DNA of 64,000 nt. Source: Dermabacter sp. p3-SID358. Lineage in GTDB: Bacteria; Actinomycetota; Actinomycetes; Actinomycetales; Dermabacteraceae. Below, in pieces: positions 50,936 to 60,586 of this stretch. The stretch covers positions 1 through 64,000 of the forward strand of contig NZ_JALXOZ010000002.1 in assembly GCF_025147465.1 (NCBI RefSeq). The letters are read 5' to 3'. The translations under genes and the position numbers were made by a program. Under the pieces are notes generated by a model that saw only the letters and a program-made list of their open reading frames with translations, did no database searches and was not told the DNA's origin. Within the stretch, counting starts at the first letter, position 1; the number at the start of each line of letters is the position of its first letter.

Positions 50936-52242
50936 CACACCTCCGTGTGCTCGAGAGCATCGAGGAGCTGCTCGCGCATGCGCTCAAGCGGCTCCGCATC
51001 GTATTCGGCATCAAAATCGCTCAGCCCGCCGGCGAGACGTTCGAGCCTCGAAAGCGCCACGTCGGCGTCGATGACCGACTGGCTGAACTGTGGCTCAAGT
51101 GCTTCGGCGCGCGCGGAGAGGTCTGTGCCCTGTGCGAAGGACCTATCGAGGAACTCGTCCACGAGTTCCCGCCGCTCGCGCATCTTCGCGCTCACGTTCT
51201 CGATCGAGGCACGGGCGCGGCGGATTGCGACGTGGAGCGAGCCGATGTGCTGGAGCATGACGTCAAGGTCGGCGAGAAGCGCGGATACGAGGTCGCGGAT
51301 CGCGCTGTTTGCTTCAGCACGCGAGGCAGGCTCTTCGATCTCGAAGCGCTCATCAGCAAATTGCGTGACCATTGATGACTGGAGCCGCGCAAGGGAAATC
51401 TGGAACTGCGTTTCGCGCGAGAGCGCCGCGAGGGTCGAGAGCTCACCCGTAAGTGAGTTGAGGCGCGGGCGCAGCGCGTTGTCACTCGAGTCCCAAAGGC
51501 CAAGCTCGGCGGCGGCCTGAAGGTCGATGTCTTGGCGAATCCGTCGCAGAACCGAGTCGGTGTAACTCGCGATCGTTTCGAGTGTCTCCTGATCGAACGA
51601 GAGCACGCTCACTTCGGCGTGGATACCGAGGGCGGCACGCACGATGAGGTCGATCGTGTTGGTGACGACCATGCCGAGGGTGCCTTCGAGGGCTTCTTCG
51701 CGCAGCATGACCTCGCGAAGGAGCGCCTTGCGCTGGAACATGTCGTAGCCGTCGTAGCCGAGGTCGCGCACGGCCGAATCCACGAGCTTCGCTCCCACTC
51801 CCGCGACTTCGCGCGCGCTCCTGCCCTGCTCGCGCAGCTTCGTTTCTTCCGCGACGATCGCGGCGTAGGCCTCGAATACGTCGTTGAACGTCGCAGTGCT
51901 CATGGGCCGAGAGCGCACCGAGAGGTACCCGCCTTCGGGAAGAGGGGTGACCGTGGCAAACACATCGTAGTGGCTACCGTCGGAAGAGAGATTGCGAATG
52001 TACCCCGCGAACGGTTGTCCCTTTTCCACCGAGTCCCACAGCAGCCGGAACACGCCCGAGGGCATATCGGGGTGGCGGATGATGTTGTGCGGGGCGCCCT
52101 TGAGCGCACTTTCCTCGTAGCGCGAGAGCCGCACGAACACGTCGTTGGCCTTATCGATGTGGCCGCGTTCGTCGGTCGTGGAGAAGAACAGCTCACCCGC
52201 CTCGAACTCGAGTTCGTGGCCGGTCGGGTCGGGGCGCTTCAT
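50935..52242 (-). CDS. Aer-type PAS protein without a chemotaxis domain
   Basis: The first 125 residues of this 435-residue soluble protein are a PAS domain of the Aer redox-sensor type: FFSTTDERGHIDKANDVFVR, APHNIIRHPDMPSGVFRLLW and GYIRNLSSDGSHYDVFATVT. In Aer this domain binds FAD. The rest is helical. It lacks the methyl-accepting signalling hairpin, HAMP and membrane helices, so it cannot be a normal aerotaxis receptor. The ATG has GGAAGG five bases upstream. It is followed, with overlapping codons, by the short-chain dehydrogenase gene. A redox-sensing partner role is inferred. Confidence 0.8.
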   Translation of the reverse strand: MKRPDPTGHELEFEAGELFFSTTDERGHIDKANDVFVRLSRYEESALKGAPHNIIRHPDMPSGVFRLLWDSVEKGQPFAGYIRNLSSDGSHYDVFATVTPLPEGGYLSVRSRPMSTATFNDVFEAYAAIVAEETKLREQGRSAREVAGVGAKLVDSAVRDLGYDGYDMFQRKALLREVMLREEALEGTLGMVVTNTIDLIVRAALGIHAEVSVLSFDQETLETIASYTDSVLRRIRQDIDLQAAAELGLWDSSDNALRPRLNSLTGELSTLAALSRETQFQISLARLQSSMVTQFADERFEIEEPASRAEANSAIRDLVSALLADLDVMLQHIGSLHVAIRRARASIENVSAKMRERRELVDEFLDRSFAQGTDLSARAEALEPQFSQSVIDADVALSRLERLAGGLSDFDAEYDAEPLERMREQLLDALEHTEV

Positions 52243-52351
52243 GGGAACCTTCCGCTTGCGGGCGTCGTGGGCGGCCGGGCGCGTAGGGTCCGACGCCGGC
52301 TCGCCCCCATAGTACGCCGCCTCTAGAGGCCTACCCGGCACGAAAGGCCCA

Positions 52352-52397
52352 GCGTGAGACGGCGGCTTTCGACGCTTCCCGTTGGGGCATCTCACGC
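52352..52397. repeat. Inverted repeat in the PAS-valS gap
   Basis: GCGTGAGA (52352-52359) and TCTCACGC (52390-52397) are perfect complements. The loop contains TTCGACGCTTCC (52368-52379), a 10-of-12 match to the dispersed motif. It lies between the divergent PAS and valS genes; an operator or an extrusion structure is possible. Confidence 0.55.
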
Positions 52398-52441
52398 CCC
52401 CGCATCCCCTGGGAGTTGCACGCGCGTGGAACAATGGAGGC

Positions 52442-55114
52442 ATGAGCGAAAACAGCCACGACGCAGGTCACGACTCGACCGCCCAACCGATGAACCCCGC
52501 GATCCCCGACCGCCCGAGCCTCGAGGGGCTCGAAGGCAAATGGGATGAGCAGTGGGAGAGCGCGAAGGTCTACGCGTTCAATCGCGAGACGAGCCGCGAG
52601 AAGGTTTTCTCGATCGACACTCCCCCGCCCACCGCCTCGGGTTCGTTGCACATCGGTCACGTGTTCGCCTACACGCAGGCCGATATCCTCGCGCGTTTCC
52701 AGCGTATGACCGGCAAGGACGTGTTCTACCCGATGGGGTGGGACGATAACGGCCTGCCCACCGAGCGCCGCGTGCAGAACTACTTCGGTGTGCGCTGCGA
52801 TCCGAGCCTCGCGTACGTCGAGAACTTCGAGCCGCCCCACCGCGGCGGCAATGCGAAGACCTCGAAGCCTCAGAACCAGATGCCGATCAGCCGCAAGAAC
52901 TTCATCGAGCTGTGCCTCGAGCTTGCCACGGAAGATGAGAAGGCGTTCGAGCACACGTTCCGCACGCTCGGCCTCTCGGTCGATTGGAACCTCCGCTACC
53001 AAACGATCGACGACAACTCGCGTGCCGTGAGCCAGAAGGCGTTCCTCACGCATCTTAAGAATGGTCAGGTCTACCAGGCCGAGGCGCCGACCCCGTGGGA
53101 CGTCACGTTCCGCACCGCGGTCGCGCAGGCCGAGCAGGAGGATCACGACCGCGAGGGCGCGTATCACCGTCTCGGCTTTACGCGCGTGGAGAACGGCGAG
53201 AAGGTCTACATTGAGACGACCCGCCCCGAACTCCTCCCCGCGTGCGTGGCCCTCGTTGCTCACCCGGACGATGAGCGCTACAAGCCGCTTTTCGGCACGA
53301 AGGTCCTCTCGCCGCTGTTCGAGGTGGAGGTGCCGGTTCTCGCGCACCCGCTCGCGCAGGCCGATAAGGGCGCGGGCATCGCGATGATCTGTACGTTCGG
53401 CGATGCGACCGACGTGATCTGGTGGCGCGAGCTCGACCTGCCCACGCGCGCCGTGATCGGCCGCGACGGCCGCATCATCGAGGACGCCCCGTGGATCACG
53501 AGCGAGGCTGGCCGCGAGCGCTTCGCCGAGCTCGTGGGCCTCACCGTATTCAGCGCGCAAAAGCGCGTGGTCGAGATGGTCACCGAGACGGGTGACATGG
53601 TGGGCGAGCCGAAGAAGATCACGCACCCGGTCAAGTTCTACGAAAAGGGCGATAAGCCCCTCGAGTACGTCACGAGCCGCCAGTGGTACATCACGAACGG
53701 CGGGCGCGATGAGCCCGACGGCGCCCTGCGCACGGCGCTCCTGAAGCGCGGCGAAGAACTCACGTGGTACCCGGGATTCATGGCCTCGCGCTACCGCAAC
53801 TGGGTCGAAAACCTTACGGGCGACTGGCTCGTAAGCCGGCAGCGGTACTTCGGCGTGCCGATCCCCGTGTGGTACGGCCTCGATGAGCATGGCGAGATTG
53901 ATTACGACCGCGTGCTCGTACCTTCGGAGGATCGCCTCCCCGTGGATCCCACGCTCGATGCCCCCGAAGGTTTCGAGGAAGCGCAGCGCGATCAGGCGAA
54001 TGGCTTCACTGCCGATCCGGATGTGTTCGACACGTGGGCGACGAGCTCGCTCACGCCGCTTCTCGCAACCGGCTGGCTCGATGATCGGGATCTGTTCGAG
54101 AAGGTCTATCCGATGGATCTTCGCCCGCAGGGCCACGACATCATTCGCACGTGGCTGTTCAGCACGGTCGTGCGCTCGCATCTGCTCACCGATTCGCTTC
54201 CGTGGAAGGGCGCGAGCATCAACGGATGGATCCTCGATCCGGACCGCAAGAAAATGTCGAAGTCGAAGGGCAATGTTGTCACGCCGATCGATCTACTCGA
54301 GAAGTACGGCTCGGATGGCGTTCGTTACTGGGCCGCCCGCGCCCGCCAGGGTGCGGATACGGCCTTCGAGGAGGGCCAGATGAAGATCGGCCGTCGCCTC
54401 GCGATCAAGATCCTCAATGCCTCGAAGTTTGCGCTCGGCTTCGGTGAGGTGGCGTCGGACCCGGAGGGTGCCCTCCCTGCAGACCCGACTGCCGTGACCG
54501 AGCCGCTCGACCGCGCGATGCTCGCGTCTCTTGCGAGCGTCGTGGACCAAGCGAGTGCCGCGATGGCGAAGCTCGATTACGCGCGCGCGATCGAGGTGAT
54601 CGAACCGTTCTTCTGGACGTTCTGCGACGACTACATCGAGCTCGTGAAGAACCGCGCGCACGGCGCAGCGGGCGAGGGTCCCGCGGCTTCGGCTCGCGCG
54701 GCACTCCAAATCGCGCTCGAAACGCTCCTGCGCCTTTTCGCACCGTACCTTCCGTTCGCGACCGATGAAGTATGGAGCTGGTGGCGCGAAGGTTCGGTGC
54801 ACGCTCAGGCGTGGCCCACCTCTGCGCCGCTCGCGAAGGCCGCTGCCGGCCAAGACGAATCGCTCCTGCGCGTCGTGAGCGAGGCGATCATCTCGGTGCG
54901 CAAGGTCAAGAGCGACGCGAAGGTCTCACAGAAGACCCCGATGCTCCGCGCCCACCTCGCGCTCCCCGAGGAAGCGCTCGCGCAGTTCGAGAGCGTGCGA
55001 TTCGACGTGTGCGCGCTCGGTTCGATCGAAGAGCTCACGCTCGAGGCCTCGACCGATGGCGCGATCATGCTTTCGAAGGTCGAGCTCGGCGAGCCGCCCG
55101 CGAAGAAGCGCTAA
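52442..55114 (+). CDS. valS: Valyl-tRNA synthetase
   Basis: This class I synthetase charges tRNA-Val and edits threonine. The 890-residue enzyme has the HIGH motif at residues 70-73 (TASGSLHIGHVFAYTQAD), a CP1 editing domain, KMSKS at about 604-608 (DRKKMSKSKGNV) and a helical anticodon-binding domain with a short C-terminal tail. The ATG has GGAGG only one base upstream, so initiation may be inefficient or the transcript short-leadered. I see no T-box here, in contrast to ileS. A strong terminator follows. Confidence 0.97.
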   Translation: MSENSHDAGHDSTAQPMNPAIPDRPSLEGLEGKWDEQWESAKVYAFNRETSREKVFSIDTPPPTASGSLHIGHVFAYTQADILARFQRMTGKDVFYPMGWDDNGLPTERRVQNYFGVRCDPSLAYVENFEPPHRGGNAKTSKPQNQMPISRKNFIELCLELATEDEKAFEHTFRTLGLSVDWNLRYQTIDDNSRAVSQKAFLTHLKNGQVYQAEAPTPWDVTFRTAVAQAEQEDHDREGAYHRLGFTRVENGEKVYIETTRPELLPACVALVAHPDDERYKPLFGTKVLSPLFEVEVPVLAHPLAQADKGAGIAMICTFGDATDVIWWRELDLPTRAVIGRDGRIIEDAPWITSEAGRERFAELVGLTVFSAQKRVVEMVTETGDMVGEPKKITHPVKFYEKGDKPLEYVTSRQWYITNGGRDEPDGALRTALLKRGEELTWYPGFMASRYRNWVENLTGDWLVSRQRYFGVPIPVWYGLDEHGEIDYDRVLVPSEDRLPVDPTLDAPEGFEEAQRDQANGFTADPDVFDTWATSSLTPLLATGWLDDRDLFEKVYPMDLRPQGHDIIRTWLFSTVVRSHLLTDSLPWKGASINGWILDPDRKKMSKSKGNVVTPIDLLEKYGSDGVRYWAARARQGADTAFEEGQMKIGRRLAIKILNASKFALGFGEVASDPEGALPADPTAVTEPLDRAMLASLASVVDQASAAMAKLDYARAIEVIEPFFWTFCDDYIELVKNRAHGAAGEGPAASARAALQIALETLLRLFAPYLPFATDEVWSWWREGSVHAQAWPTSAPLAKAAAGQDESLLRVVSEAIISVRKVKSDAKVSQKTPMLRAHLALPEEALAQFESVRFDVCALGSIEELTLEASTDGAIMLSKVELGEPPAKKR

Positions 55115-55153
55115 AGACACAACGGCTGTCACGATACAGCCGCGCATAATAGA

Positions 55154-55204
55154 GCCCCGAGAGTCACGGCAGGACCCGCTCCTCCGTGGCTCTCGGGGCC
55201 TTTT
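55154..55204 (+). terminator. Rho-independent terminator of valS
   Basis: A 16-bp stem (55154-55169 with 55184-55199, one G-U pair) with a 14-base loop is followed by CTTTT. It lies 40 bases past the valS stop and isolates valS from the sarcosine oxidase operon. Confidence 0.92.
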
Positions 55205-55262
55205 CGCCACTCCAGCCAAATTCCCGCCCGGGCCCCCATTCCATCCCGACGTTGACCTTAGA

Positions 55263-55275
55263 GCAACCGTGTTGC
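55263..55275. promoter_or_regulatory. Inverted repeat upstream of the sox promoter
   Basis: GCAAC-CGT-GTTGC lies 10 bases before the -35 box of the sox promoter. Its position fits an activator or repressor site for substrate induction. No regulator gene is linked in the window. Confidence 0.4.
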
Positions 55276-55284
55276 ACTGAACGC

Positions 55285-55313
55285 TTGACTGTCCGGTGCT
55301 CCGCTTCTAGGAT
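55285..55313 (+). promoter_or_regulatory. Sigma70-like promoter of soxBDAG
   Basis: TTGACT (55285-55290), a 17-base spacer and TAGGAT (55308-55313) form a good promoter. Transcription should start near 55320, giving a leader of about 60 bases before the soxB GTG. Confidence 0.7.
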
Positions 55314-55382
55314 CGACGTCAATACCTTCCGTGGAAATGACGCCCAGTCGTTTTCTCAATGACGAGAACCAAGGAGGCCCCT

Positions 55383-56600
55383 GTGGCGGAAGAACTTCCT
55401 CAACATCCCGATTTCCTGTGGGATAACCCGGACCCGAAGAAAACGTACGACGCGATCGTCGTGGGCGGCGGCGGTCACGGGCTCGCAACCGCGTACTACC
55501 TCGCGCGGAACCATGGGATGACCAACATCGCCCTCCTCGAAAAGGGGTGGCTCGCGGGCGGCAACATGGCCCGCAACACGACGATCATCCGCTCGAACTA
55601 CCTGTGGAACGAATCGGCCGCGATCTACGAGCACGCGATGAAGCTGTGGGAGGGCCTCACCGAGGAACTCGAGTACGAGATGTTCTTCTCACAGCGCGGC
55701 GTGCTCAACCTTGCCCACACCCTCGGTGACGCGCGCGAATCAGTGCGCAGGGTCGAGGCGAACAAGCTCAACGGCGTGGACGCCGAATGGCTCACGCCAG
55801 AGCAGGTCAAGGAAGTGTGCCCGATCCTCAACATCAGCGACAACGTGCGCTACCCGGTCATGGGCGCGACCTATCAGCCTCGCGCGGGCATCGCGAAACA
55901 CGACTGGGTTGCGTGGGGCTACGCACGCAAGTGCAACGAACTTGGCGTGGACATCATCCAAAACTGCGAGGTCACGAAGGTCCTTTCCGACGGTGGCCGT
56001 GCGATCGGCGTCGAGACGACTCGCGGGAGGATCCTCGCCCCCAAGATCGCCCTCGCGGCCGCGGGCCACACGACGACCCTCACGGACCAACTCGGGGTGC
56101 GCGTGCCCACGCAATCGCATCCACTTCAGGCACTCGTTTCGGAGCTTTTCGAACCCGTGCATCCCACGGTTGTCATGAGCAACCACGTGCACATGTATGT
56201 GTCGCAGGCCCACAAAGGTGAGCTCGTGATGGGCGCCGGCATTGACCAGTACAACGGCTACGCCCAACGCGGCTCCTTCCACGTCGTTTCCGAACAAATC
56301 GCCGCGTCGATCGAGCTGTTCCCCGTGTTCTCGCGCGCGCACCTTTTGCGCACATGGGGTGGGATCGTGGACGTCACGCTTGACGCCTCCCCCATCATGT
56401 CGCTGTGCGACGTTGCGGGCGTGTACATCAATTGCGGCTGGGGAACAGGCGGATTCAAGGCCACCCCGGCCTGCGGCTGGGCATTCGCCTACACGGTCGC
56501 GAACGACCGCCCCCACGAGCTGAACGAACCGTTCTCACTTGAGCGGTTCACGACCGGCCACCTGATCGACGAGCACGGCGCCGCTGCCGTCGCTCACTAA
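55383..56600 (+). CDS. soxB: Sarcosine oxidase, beta subunit
   Basis: Heterotetrameric sarcosine oxidase demethylates sarcosine to glycine, passing the methyl group to tetrahydrofolate and electrons to oxygen. The beta subunit (405 residues) binds FAD through [20 protein letters not shown] near residue 25. It also carries the covalent FMN at a histidine that corresponds to His173 in [15 protein letters not shown], exactly at position 173 with this start. [22 protein letters not shown] is the usual C-terminal FAD contact. The GTG start has AAGGAGG five bases upstream. It is first in the operon soxB-soxD-soxA-soxG. Confidence 0.97.
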   Translation: MAEELPQHPDFLWDNPDPKKTYDAIVVGGGGHGLATAYYLARNHGMTNIALLEKGWLAGGNMARNTTIIRSNYLWNESAAIYEHAMKLWEGLTEELEYEMFFSQRGVLNLAHTLGDARESVRRVEANKLNGVDAEWLTPEQVKEVCPILNISDNVRYPVMGATYQPRAGIAKHDWVAWGYARKCNELGVDIIQNCEVTKVLSDGGRAIGVETTRGRILAPKIALAAAGHTTTLTDQLGVRVPTQSHPLQALVSELFEPVHPTVVMSNHVHMYVSQAHKGELVMGAGIDQYNGYAQRGSFHVVSEQIAASIELFPVFSRAHLLRTWGGIVDVTLDASPIMSLCDVAGVYINCGWGTGGFKATPACGWAFAYTVANDRPHELNEPFSLERFTTGHLIDEHGAAAVAH

Positions 56601-56626
56601 CCCCCACGGCGAAAGAGAGACCAACG

Positions 56627-56944
56627 ATGCTTCTTCTCACGTGCCCCCATTGCGGCGATCGCGACGAGATCGAGTTCCACTACGGCGGCGAGGCTCATGT
56701 GCCCTACCCCGAAAAGACAATCGAGCTCGACGACACCGCCTGGGCCCACTACTTGTTCTACCGCGAAAACCCGAAGGGCGAGTACGCGGAGCGGTGGCTC
56801 CACACAGGCGGCTGCCGCAAGTGGTTCAACGCCCTACGCGATACCGCAACCCACGAGTTCCTCGCGTTTTACCCGGCGGGCGAAAAACGCCCCACCCTTG
56901 ACGGCAGCAACGAGGCTGCACCGACGATGGGAGAGACCCAGTGA
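56627..56944 (+). CDS. soxD: Sarcosine oxidase, delta subunit
   Basis: This small (105-residue) subunit binds zinc through Cys6, Cys9, His59 and Cys63, seen as TCPHCG and LHTGGCRKWFNALRDT. It includes the family block YLFYRENPKGEYAERWLH. It lies between soxB and soxA; its stop overlaps the soxA GTG by 4 bases, which fits stoichiometric expression. Confidence 0.97.
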   Translation: MLLLTCPHCGDRDEIEFHYGGEAHVPYPEKTIELDDTAWAHYLFYRENPKGEYAERWLHTGGCRKWFNALRDTATHEFLAFYPAGEKRPTLDGSNEAAPTMGETQ

Positions 56945-59916
56945 GCATGCGACTAACCGCAAAGCAGTCCCCGCGGCACGGGATCTCGAGCAACAAGCCC
57001 TTTTTGATCACGGTTGATGGCGTGGAGATCGAGGCCTTCGAAGGCGACACGGTCGCCTCGGCGCTCATCGCCTCGGGCCGGATCCACACGGCCGAATCGA
57101 TGTATCGTCACCGCCCGCGCGGGATTCTCGCGGCGGGCATCGAGGAGCCGAACGGCCTCATCACCGTGCGTGCGCGCGATGCGCATGACATCGACGAGAC
57201 GATGCTCCCCGTGACCACGGTCCCGGCCACACCCGGACTCGAAACCCTTTTCGTTTCGGGGCAGGGCGCACTCGATCCCCGCCCCGATCCGACTCTTTAC
57301 GACCACAAGCATCGCCACGCCGATGTGCTCATCGTGGGCGCGGGGCCCGCGGGCATCGCCGCGGCGCGCTCGGCGCTCGCCGGCCAGTGCAGGGTTGTGC
57401 TCATCGATGACCAACCGATCCCCGGGGGTTCGCTCCTTTCGTCACGCGATGTGGAGATCGATGGATTAAGCGGCCCCGAATGGGCGAGCGCCGAGATCGA
57501 GAAGCTCAAGAAGAACAGCGACTTCACGTATCTTCCTCGCACGAGCGCGTTCGGCTGTTACGACGCGAACTATGTGATCGCGGTCGAAAATCGCACCGAT
57601 CATTTACCTCGCGCGAAGCGTCCCGGGGTTTCTCGCCAGCGCATGTGGCAGTTTCGCGCCACCGAGGTCATCCTCGCGACCGGTGCCCTCGAGCGCCCCC
57701 TCGTGTTCAAGAACAACGATCGCCCGGGCATCATGCTCGCTTCGGCAGTGAGCACCTACATTAATCGCTACGGGGCGCTTCCCGGACGCCGCGCGGCGCT
57801 TTTCACGACGAACGACGCGGGCTACGAGAGTGCGCTCGACCTCGCGGCCGCGGGCGCGAAGGTCGAGGCCATTGTCGATGCGCGCGAAGACGTTCCCGAG
57901 CACTGCACAACAATCGCGAATGATGTCGGCGCGCAGCTCTACGCGGGATCTGCGGTCGTCGACACTGACGCGGGTAAGGGCGGTGTCCTCTCGGGCGTGA
58001 GGGTGCGCGGGCTCGACGAGAACGGCGCGCTCACGGGCGAGGCGGCACGCATTGACGTGGACCTCCTCGCGGTCTCGGGCGGCTACAGCCCGACCGTGCA
58101 CCTGCACACGCACCGTCAAGGTAAGACCACGTGGAAGAGCGACGTCGCGGGGTTCGTGCCCGTAGCCCCGGTTGCGCATCAACACCACGCAGGCGCCTTG
58201 ACGGGCCAGTACTCCCGCTCATCCGCGCTCGACGTCGGTCATCGCGTGGGCATCGAGGCCCGCGAGGCTGCCGCCGAAGCGAAGGGCTTCAACGCCGGGA
58301 AACTGAAGCGCGAGGTGGCCGAGGCAAGCGTCGGAACCGCACTTCCCCTTGACCGTTCCCCCGTGCGCCCCGTGTGGCTCGTGCCCGCGGAGGAGGGTGA
58401 GCCTAGCGAGTGGAATGAGCACTTCGTGGATCTCCAGCGCGACCAGGCCGTTGCCGAGGTCATGCGCGCCTACGGGGCGGGCATGCGCAGCATCGAACAC
58501 ATCAAGCGCTACACGTCGATCGGCACGGCAAACGACCAGGGCAAAACCTCGGGTGTGAACGCGATGGCAATCCTTGCGGCGGCACTCGGAGAAGAGGACC
58601 TCGAGAAGGTCGGCGTTTCGAACTATCGTGCGCCCTACTCCCCCGTGTCGTTCGCCGTGATTGCGGGCCGCGAGCGCGGCGACCTGTTCGATGCCGCGCG
58701 CATCACGTCGATCCAGCCCTGGCACCTCGCGCACGGCGCCACATTCGAGGATGTGGGCCAGTGGAAGCGCCCGTGGTACTACCCGCAAGGCGCCGAGTCG
58801 ATGGATGCAGCCGTGCGTCGCGAATGCGCGGCGGTACGCGAATCCGTGGGGTTCATGGACGGCACCACACTCGGAAAGATCGAGATTCGCGGCAAGGACG
58901 CCGCGGAGTTCCTCGATCGCGTATACACGAACTCGTTCCGCTTGCTCAAGGTAGGCATGGGCCGCTACGGCGTGATGTGCACGCCCGACGGCATGATCTT
59001 CGACGATGGCGTGACGATGCGCCTCGCGGAGGATCGCTTCCTCATGACGACGACCTCCTCGGGCGCCGCCAAGGTTCTCGATCATCTCGAGGAATACTTG
59101 CAGACGGAATGGCCAGAGCTCGACGTGACGCTGACATCGGTCACCGAGCAATACGCAACGATCACGGTCGCGGGCCCGAAATCGCGCGCGGTCGTCGAGA
59201 AGGTCGTGCCAAACATCGATGTTTCCGCGAAGGGTTTCCCGTTTATGGCGTTTCGCGACACGACCCTCGCGAGCGGGATTCCGGCGCGCGTGTGCCGCAT
59301 TTCGTTCTCGGGTGAGCTGTGCTTCGAGATCAACGTCGAGGCCTACTACGGTCTCGCCGCATGGGAGGCCGTTGAGGAGGCTGGGCGCGAATTCGGCATC
59401 ACGCCGTACGGCACAGAGACGATGCACGTGCTGCGCGCCGAGAAGGGCTTCATCATCGTAGGCCAAGACACGGACGGCACGGTCACCCCGCACGATGCGG
59501 GCATGAGCTGGGTCGTCTCGAAGAAGAAGGAGGAGTTCCTCGGCAAGCGTTCGTTCGCGCGCGCCCACACAGCTTCGGAGGATCGCCGCCACCTTGTGAG
59601 CGTCATGCCCGTGGATCGCCGGCTCAAGCTTCGCGAGGGTGCGCAGCTCGTTGAGAAGGGCACGAATCTCGAGGTGCGCGACGCCGACGTCACGACTCCG
59701 CTCCTGCCCGGCGACGGGCAAATCGAGGACATCGGTTGGGTGACCTCGAGCTACGACTCGGTTGCGCTCGGCCGCACGTTTGGTCTCGCGCTCATCGAAC
59801 GCGGTCGCGAGCGCGTGGGCGAGATCATCTCGAGCCCTCTCGATGGCCGCCTCGTCGATGTAGAAATCGGGCCCCTGTGTCTTTTTGATCCGGAAGGAGA
59901 GCGCCGCGATGGCTAA
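56941..59916 (+). CDS. soxA: Sarcosine oxidase, alpha subunit
   Basis: The 991-residue alpha subunit has an N-terminal ferredoxin-like fold (VDGVEIEAFEGDTVASALIA) and an NAD-binding flavoprotein domain with VGAGPAGIAAARSAL at about 131-145 and a second dinucleotide motif near TTNDAGYESALDLAAAGAKV. The C-terminal third is a GcvT-like folate-binding domain (VGFMDGTTLGKIEIRGKDAA; ISFSGELCFEINVEAYYG; GTETMHVLRAEKGFIIVGQD). Synthesis probably begins at the GTG that overlaps soxD, with an ATG two codons later. Copy 5 of the dispersed 12-mer lies in a linker. Confidence 0.97.
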   Translation: MSMRLTAKQSPRHGISSNKPFLITVDGVEIEAFEGDTVASALIASGRIHTAESMYRHRPRGILAAGIEEPNGLITVRARDAHDIDETMLPVTTVPATPGLETLFVSGQGALDPRPDPTLYDHKHRHADVLIVGAGPAGIAAARSALAGQCRVVLIDDQPIPGGSLLSSRDVEIDGLSGPEWASAEIEKLKKNSDFTYLPRTSAFGCYDANYVIAVENRTDHLPRAKRPGVSRQRMWQFRATEVILATGALERPLVFKNNDRPGIMLASAVSTYINRYGALPGRRAALFTTNDAGYESALDLAAAGAKVEAIVDAREDVPEHCTTIANDVGAQLYAGSAVVDTDAGKGGVLSGVRVRGLDENGALTGEAARIDVDLLAVSGGYSPTVHLHTHRQGKTTWKSDVAGFVPVAPVAHQHHAGALTGQYSRSSALDVGHRVGIEAREAAAEAKGFNAGKLKREVAEASVGTALPLDRSPVRPVWLVPAEEGEPSEWNEHFVDLQRDQAVAEVMRAYGAGMRSIEHIKRYTSIGTANDQGKTSGVNAMAILAAALGEEDLEKVGVSNYRAPYSPVSFAVIAGRERGDLFDAARITSIQPWHLAHGATFEDVGQWKRPWYYPQGAESMDAAVRRECAAVRESVGFMDGTTLGKIEIRGKDAAEFLDRVYTNSFRLLKVGMGRYGVMCTPDGMIFDDGVTMRLAEDRFLMTTTSSGAAKVLDHLEEYLQTEWPELDVTLTSVTEQYATITVAGPKSRAVVEKVVPNIDVSAKGFPFMAFRDTTLASGIPARVCRISFSGELCFEINVEAYYGLAAWEAVEEAGREFGITPYGTETMHVLRAEKGFIIVGQDTDGTVTPHDAGMSWVVSKKKEEFLGKRSFARAHTASEDRRHLVSVMPVDRRLKLREGAQLVEKGTNLEVRDADVTTPLLPGDGQIEDIGWVTSSYDSVALGRTFGLALIERGRERVGEIISSPLDGRLVDVEIGPLCLFDPEGERRDG
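58324..58335 (-). repeat. Copy 5 of the 12-mer TCCGACGCTTGC
   Basis: This is an exact copy inside soxA, where GAGGCAAGCGTCGGAACC encodes E-A-S-V-G-T between the two main domains. Confidence 0.85.
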
Positions 59917-60523
59917 CGCTCAGTTGAAAGAATTTCACGTGACACCCGCCGCCCACCTCGCGAGTGAGATGGAAGCGGCGCGCGTGTGCGGGCCCCGCTC
60001 GGTCGCGCTCACGGAACTCGATTCACCGCTCCAGGTGGGGCTTCGCGCGAAGCCGGGAAGCGAGAGCGCACGGGCCCTTGAGAGTGTGCTCGGCTTTGCG
60101 CTCCCCGCGCGGGTTGGCGAGGTCACGGGAAGGTCCGACGCCAGCCACGTTCTGTGGCTTTCGCCCGACGAATTCCTGTACGTCGACCCCACGGACACGA
60201 CCCAGGGTGCCGTCGCCGATCTCGAGGCTTCCCTCGAGGGCCTTCCGGGGCACGCCGTGGATCTTTCCGCGAACCGCACCGTGTTTGAACTTTCGGGCCG
60301 CGCCTCGAAGGACCTGCTCGAAAAGGGCTGCAACGCGGACCTTCACGAGCGCGAGTTCCCCGCGGGCCGCGCGATCGCGACCCAGCTCGCGCACGTGCCG
60401 ATCCTTTTGCATCGCGTGGAGCACAACGTGTGGCGCGTGTACCCGCGCGCGAGCTTCGCCGACTTCGTCGCGCGGTGGATCATCGATGCGATGACGGAGT
60501 ACCGCCAAAGCGAAGTCCTCTAA
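59909..60523 (+). CDS. soxG: Sarcosine oxidase, gamma subunit
   Basis: The gamma subunit (204 residues) is related to the GcvT C-terminal half and completes the folate site. Family segments are SVALTELDSPLQVGLRAKPG, VLWLSPDEFLYV, AVDLSANRTVFELSGRASKDLLEKGC (shortened: DLS-NRT-FELSG--A-DLL-KGC) and HNVWRVYPRASFADFVARWI. The ATG has GGAAGGAG eight bases upstream and overlaps soxA by 8 bases. No glyA, purU or serine dehydratase gene follows, although such genes often accompany sox. Confidence 0.95.
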   Translation: MANAQLKEFHVTPAAHLASEMEAARVCGPRSVALTELDSPLQVGLRAKPGSESARALESVLGFALPARVGEVTGRSDASHVLWLSPDEFLYVDPTDTTQGAVADLEASLEGLPGHAVDLSANRTVFELSGRASKDLLEKGCNADLHEREFPAGRAIATQLAHVPILLHRVEHNVWRVYPRASFADFVARWIIDAMTEYRQSEVL

Positions 60524-60542
60524 CGCACCGCGTGGGGGTATG

Positions 60543-60575
60543 GGGCCGTTCCGCGCATCTGGCGCGGGGCGGCCC
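60543..60575. terminator. 14-bp hairpin between convergent soxG and chorismate mutase
   Basis: 60543-60556 pairs along its whole length with 60562-60575 (two G-U pairs), with a five-base loop. It lies 20 bases past soxG and 12 bases past the opposing gene's stop, so it can act in both directions; there is no strong T-run on either side. Confidence 0.7.
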
Positions 60576-60586
60576 TCTGTCTCGCC

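Noticed and set aside
52243..52441. A T-box or other riboswitch ahead of valS
   Set aside because: The GGTGGNACCGCG signature found before ileS is absent; only an 8-bp inverted repeat is present.
52331..54181. A 616-codon minus-strand open frame over valS
   Set aside because: This is an antisense shadow of valS. The same holds for 58219-59721 over soxA and 3635-5089 over infB.
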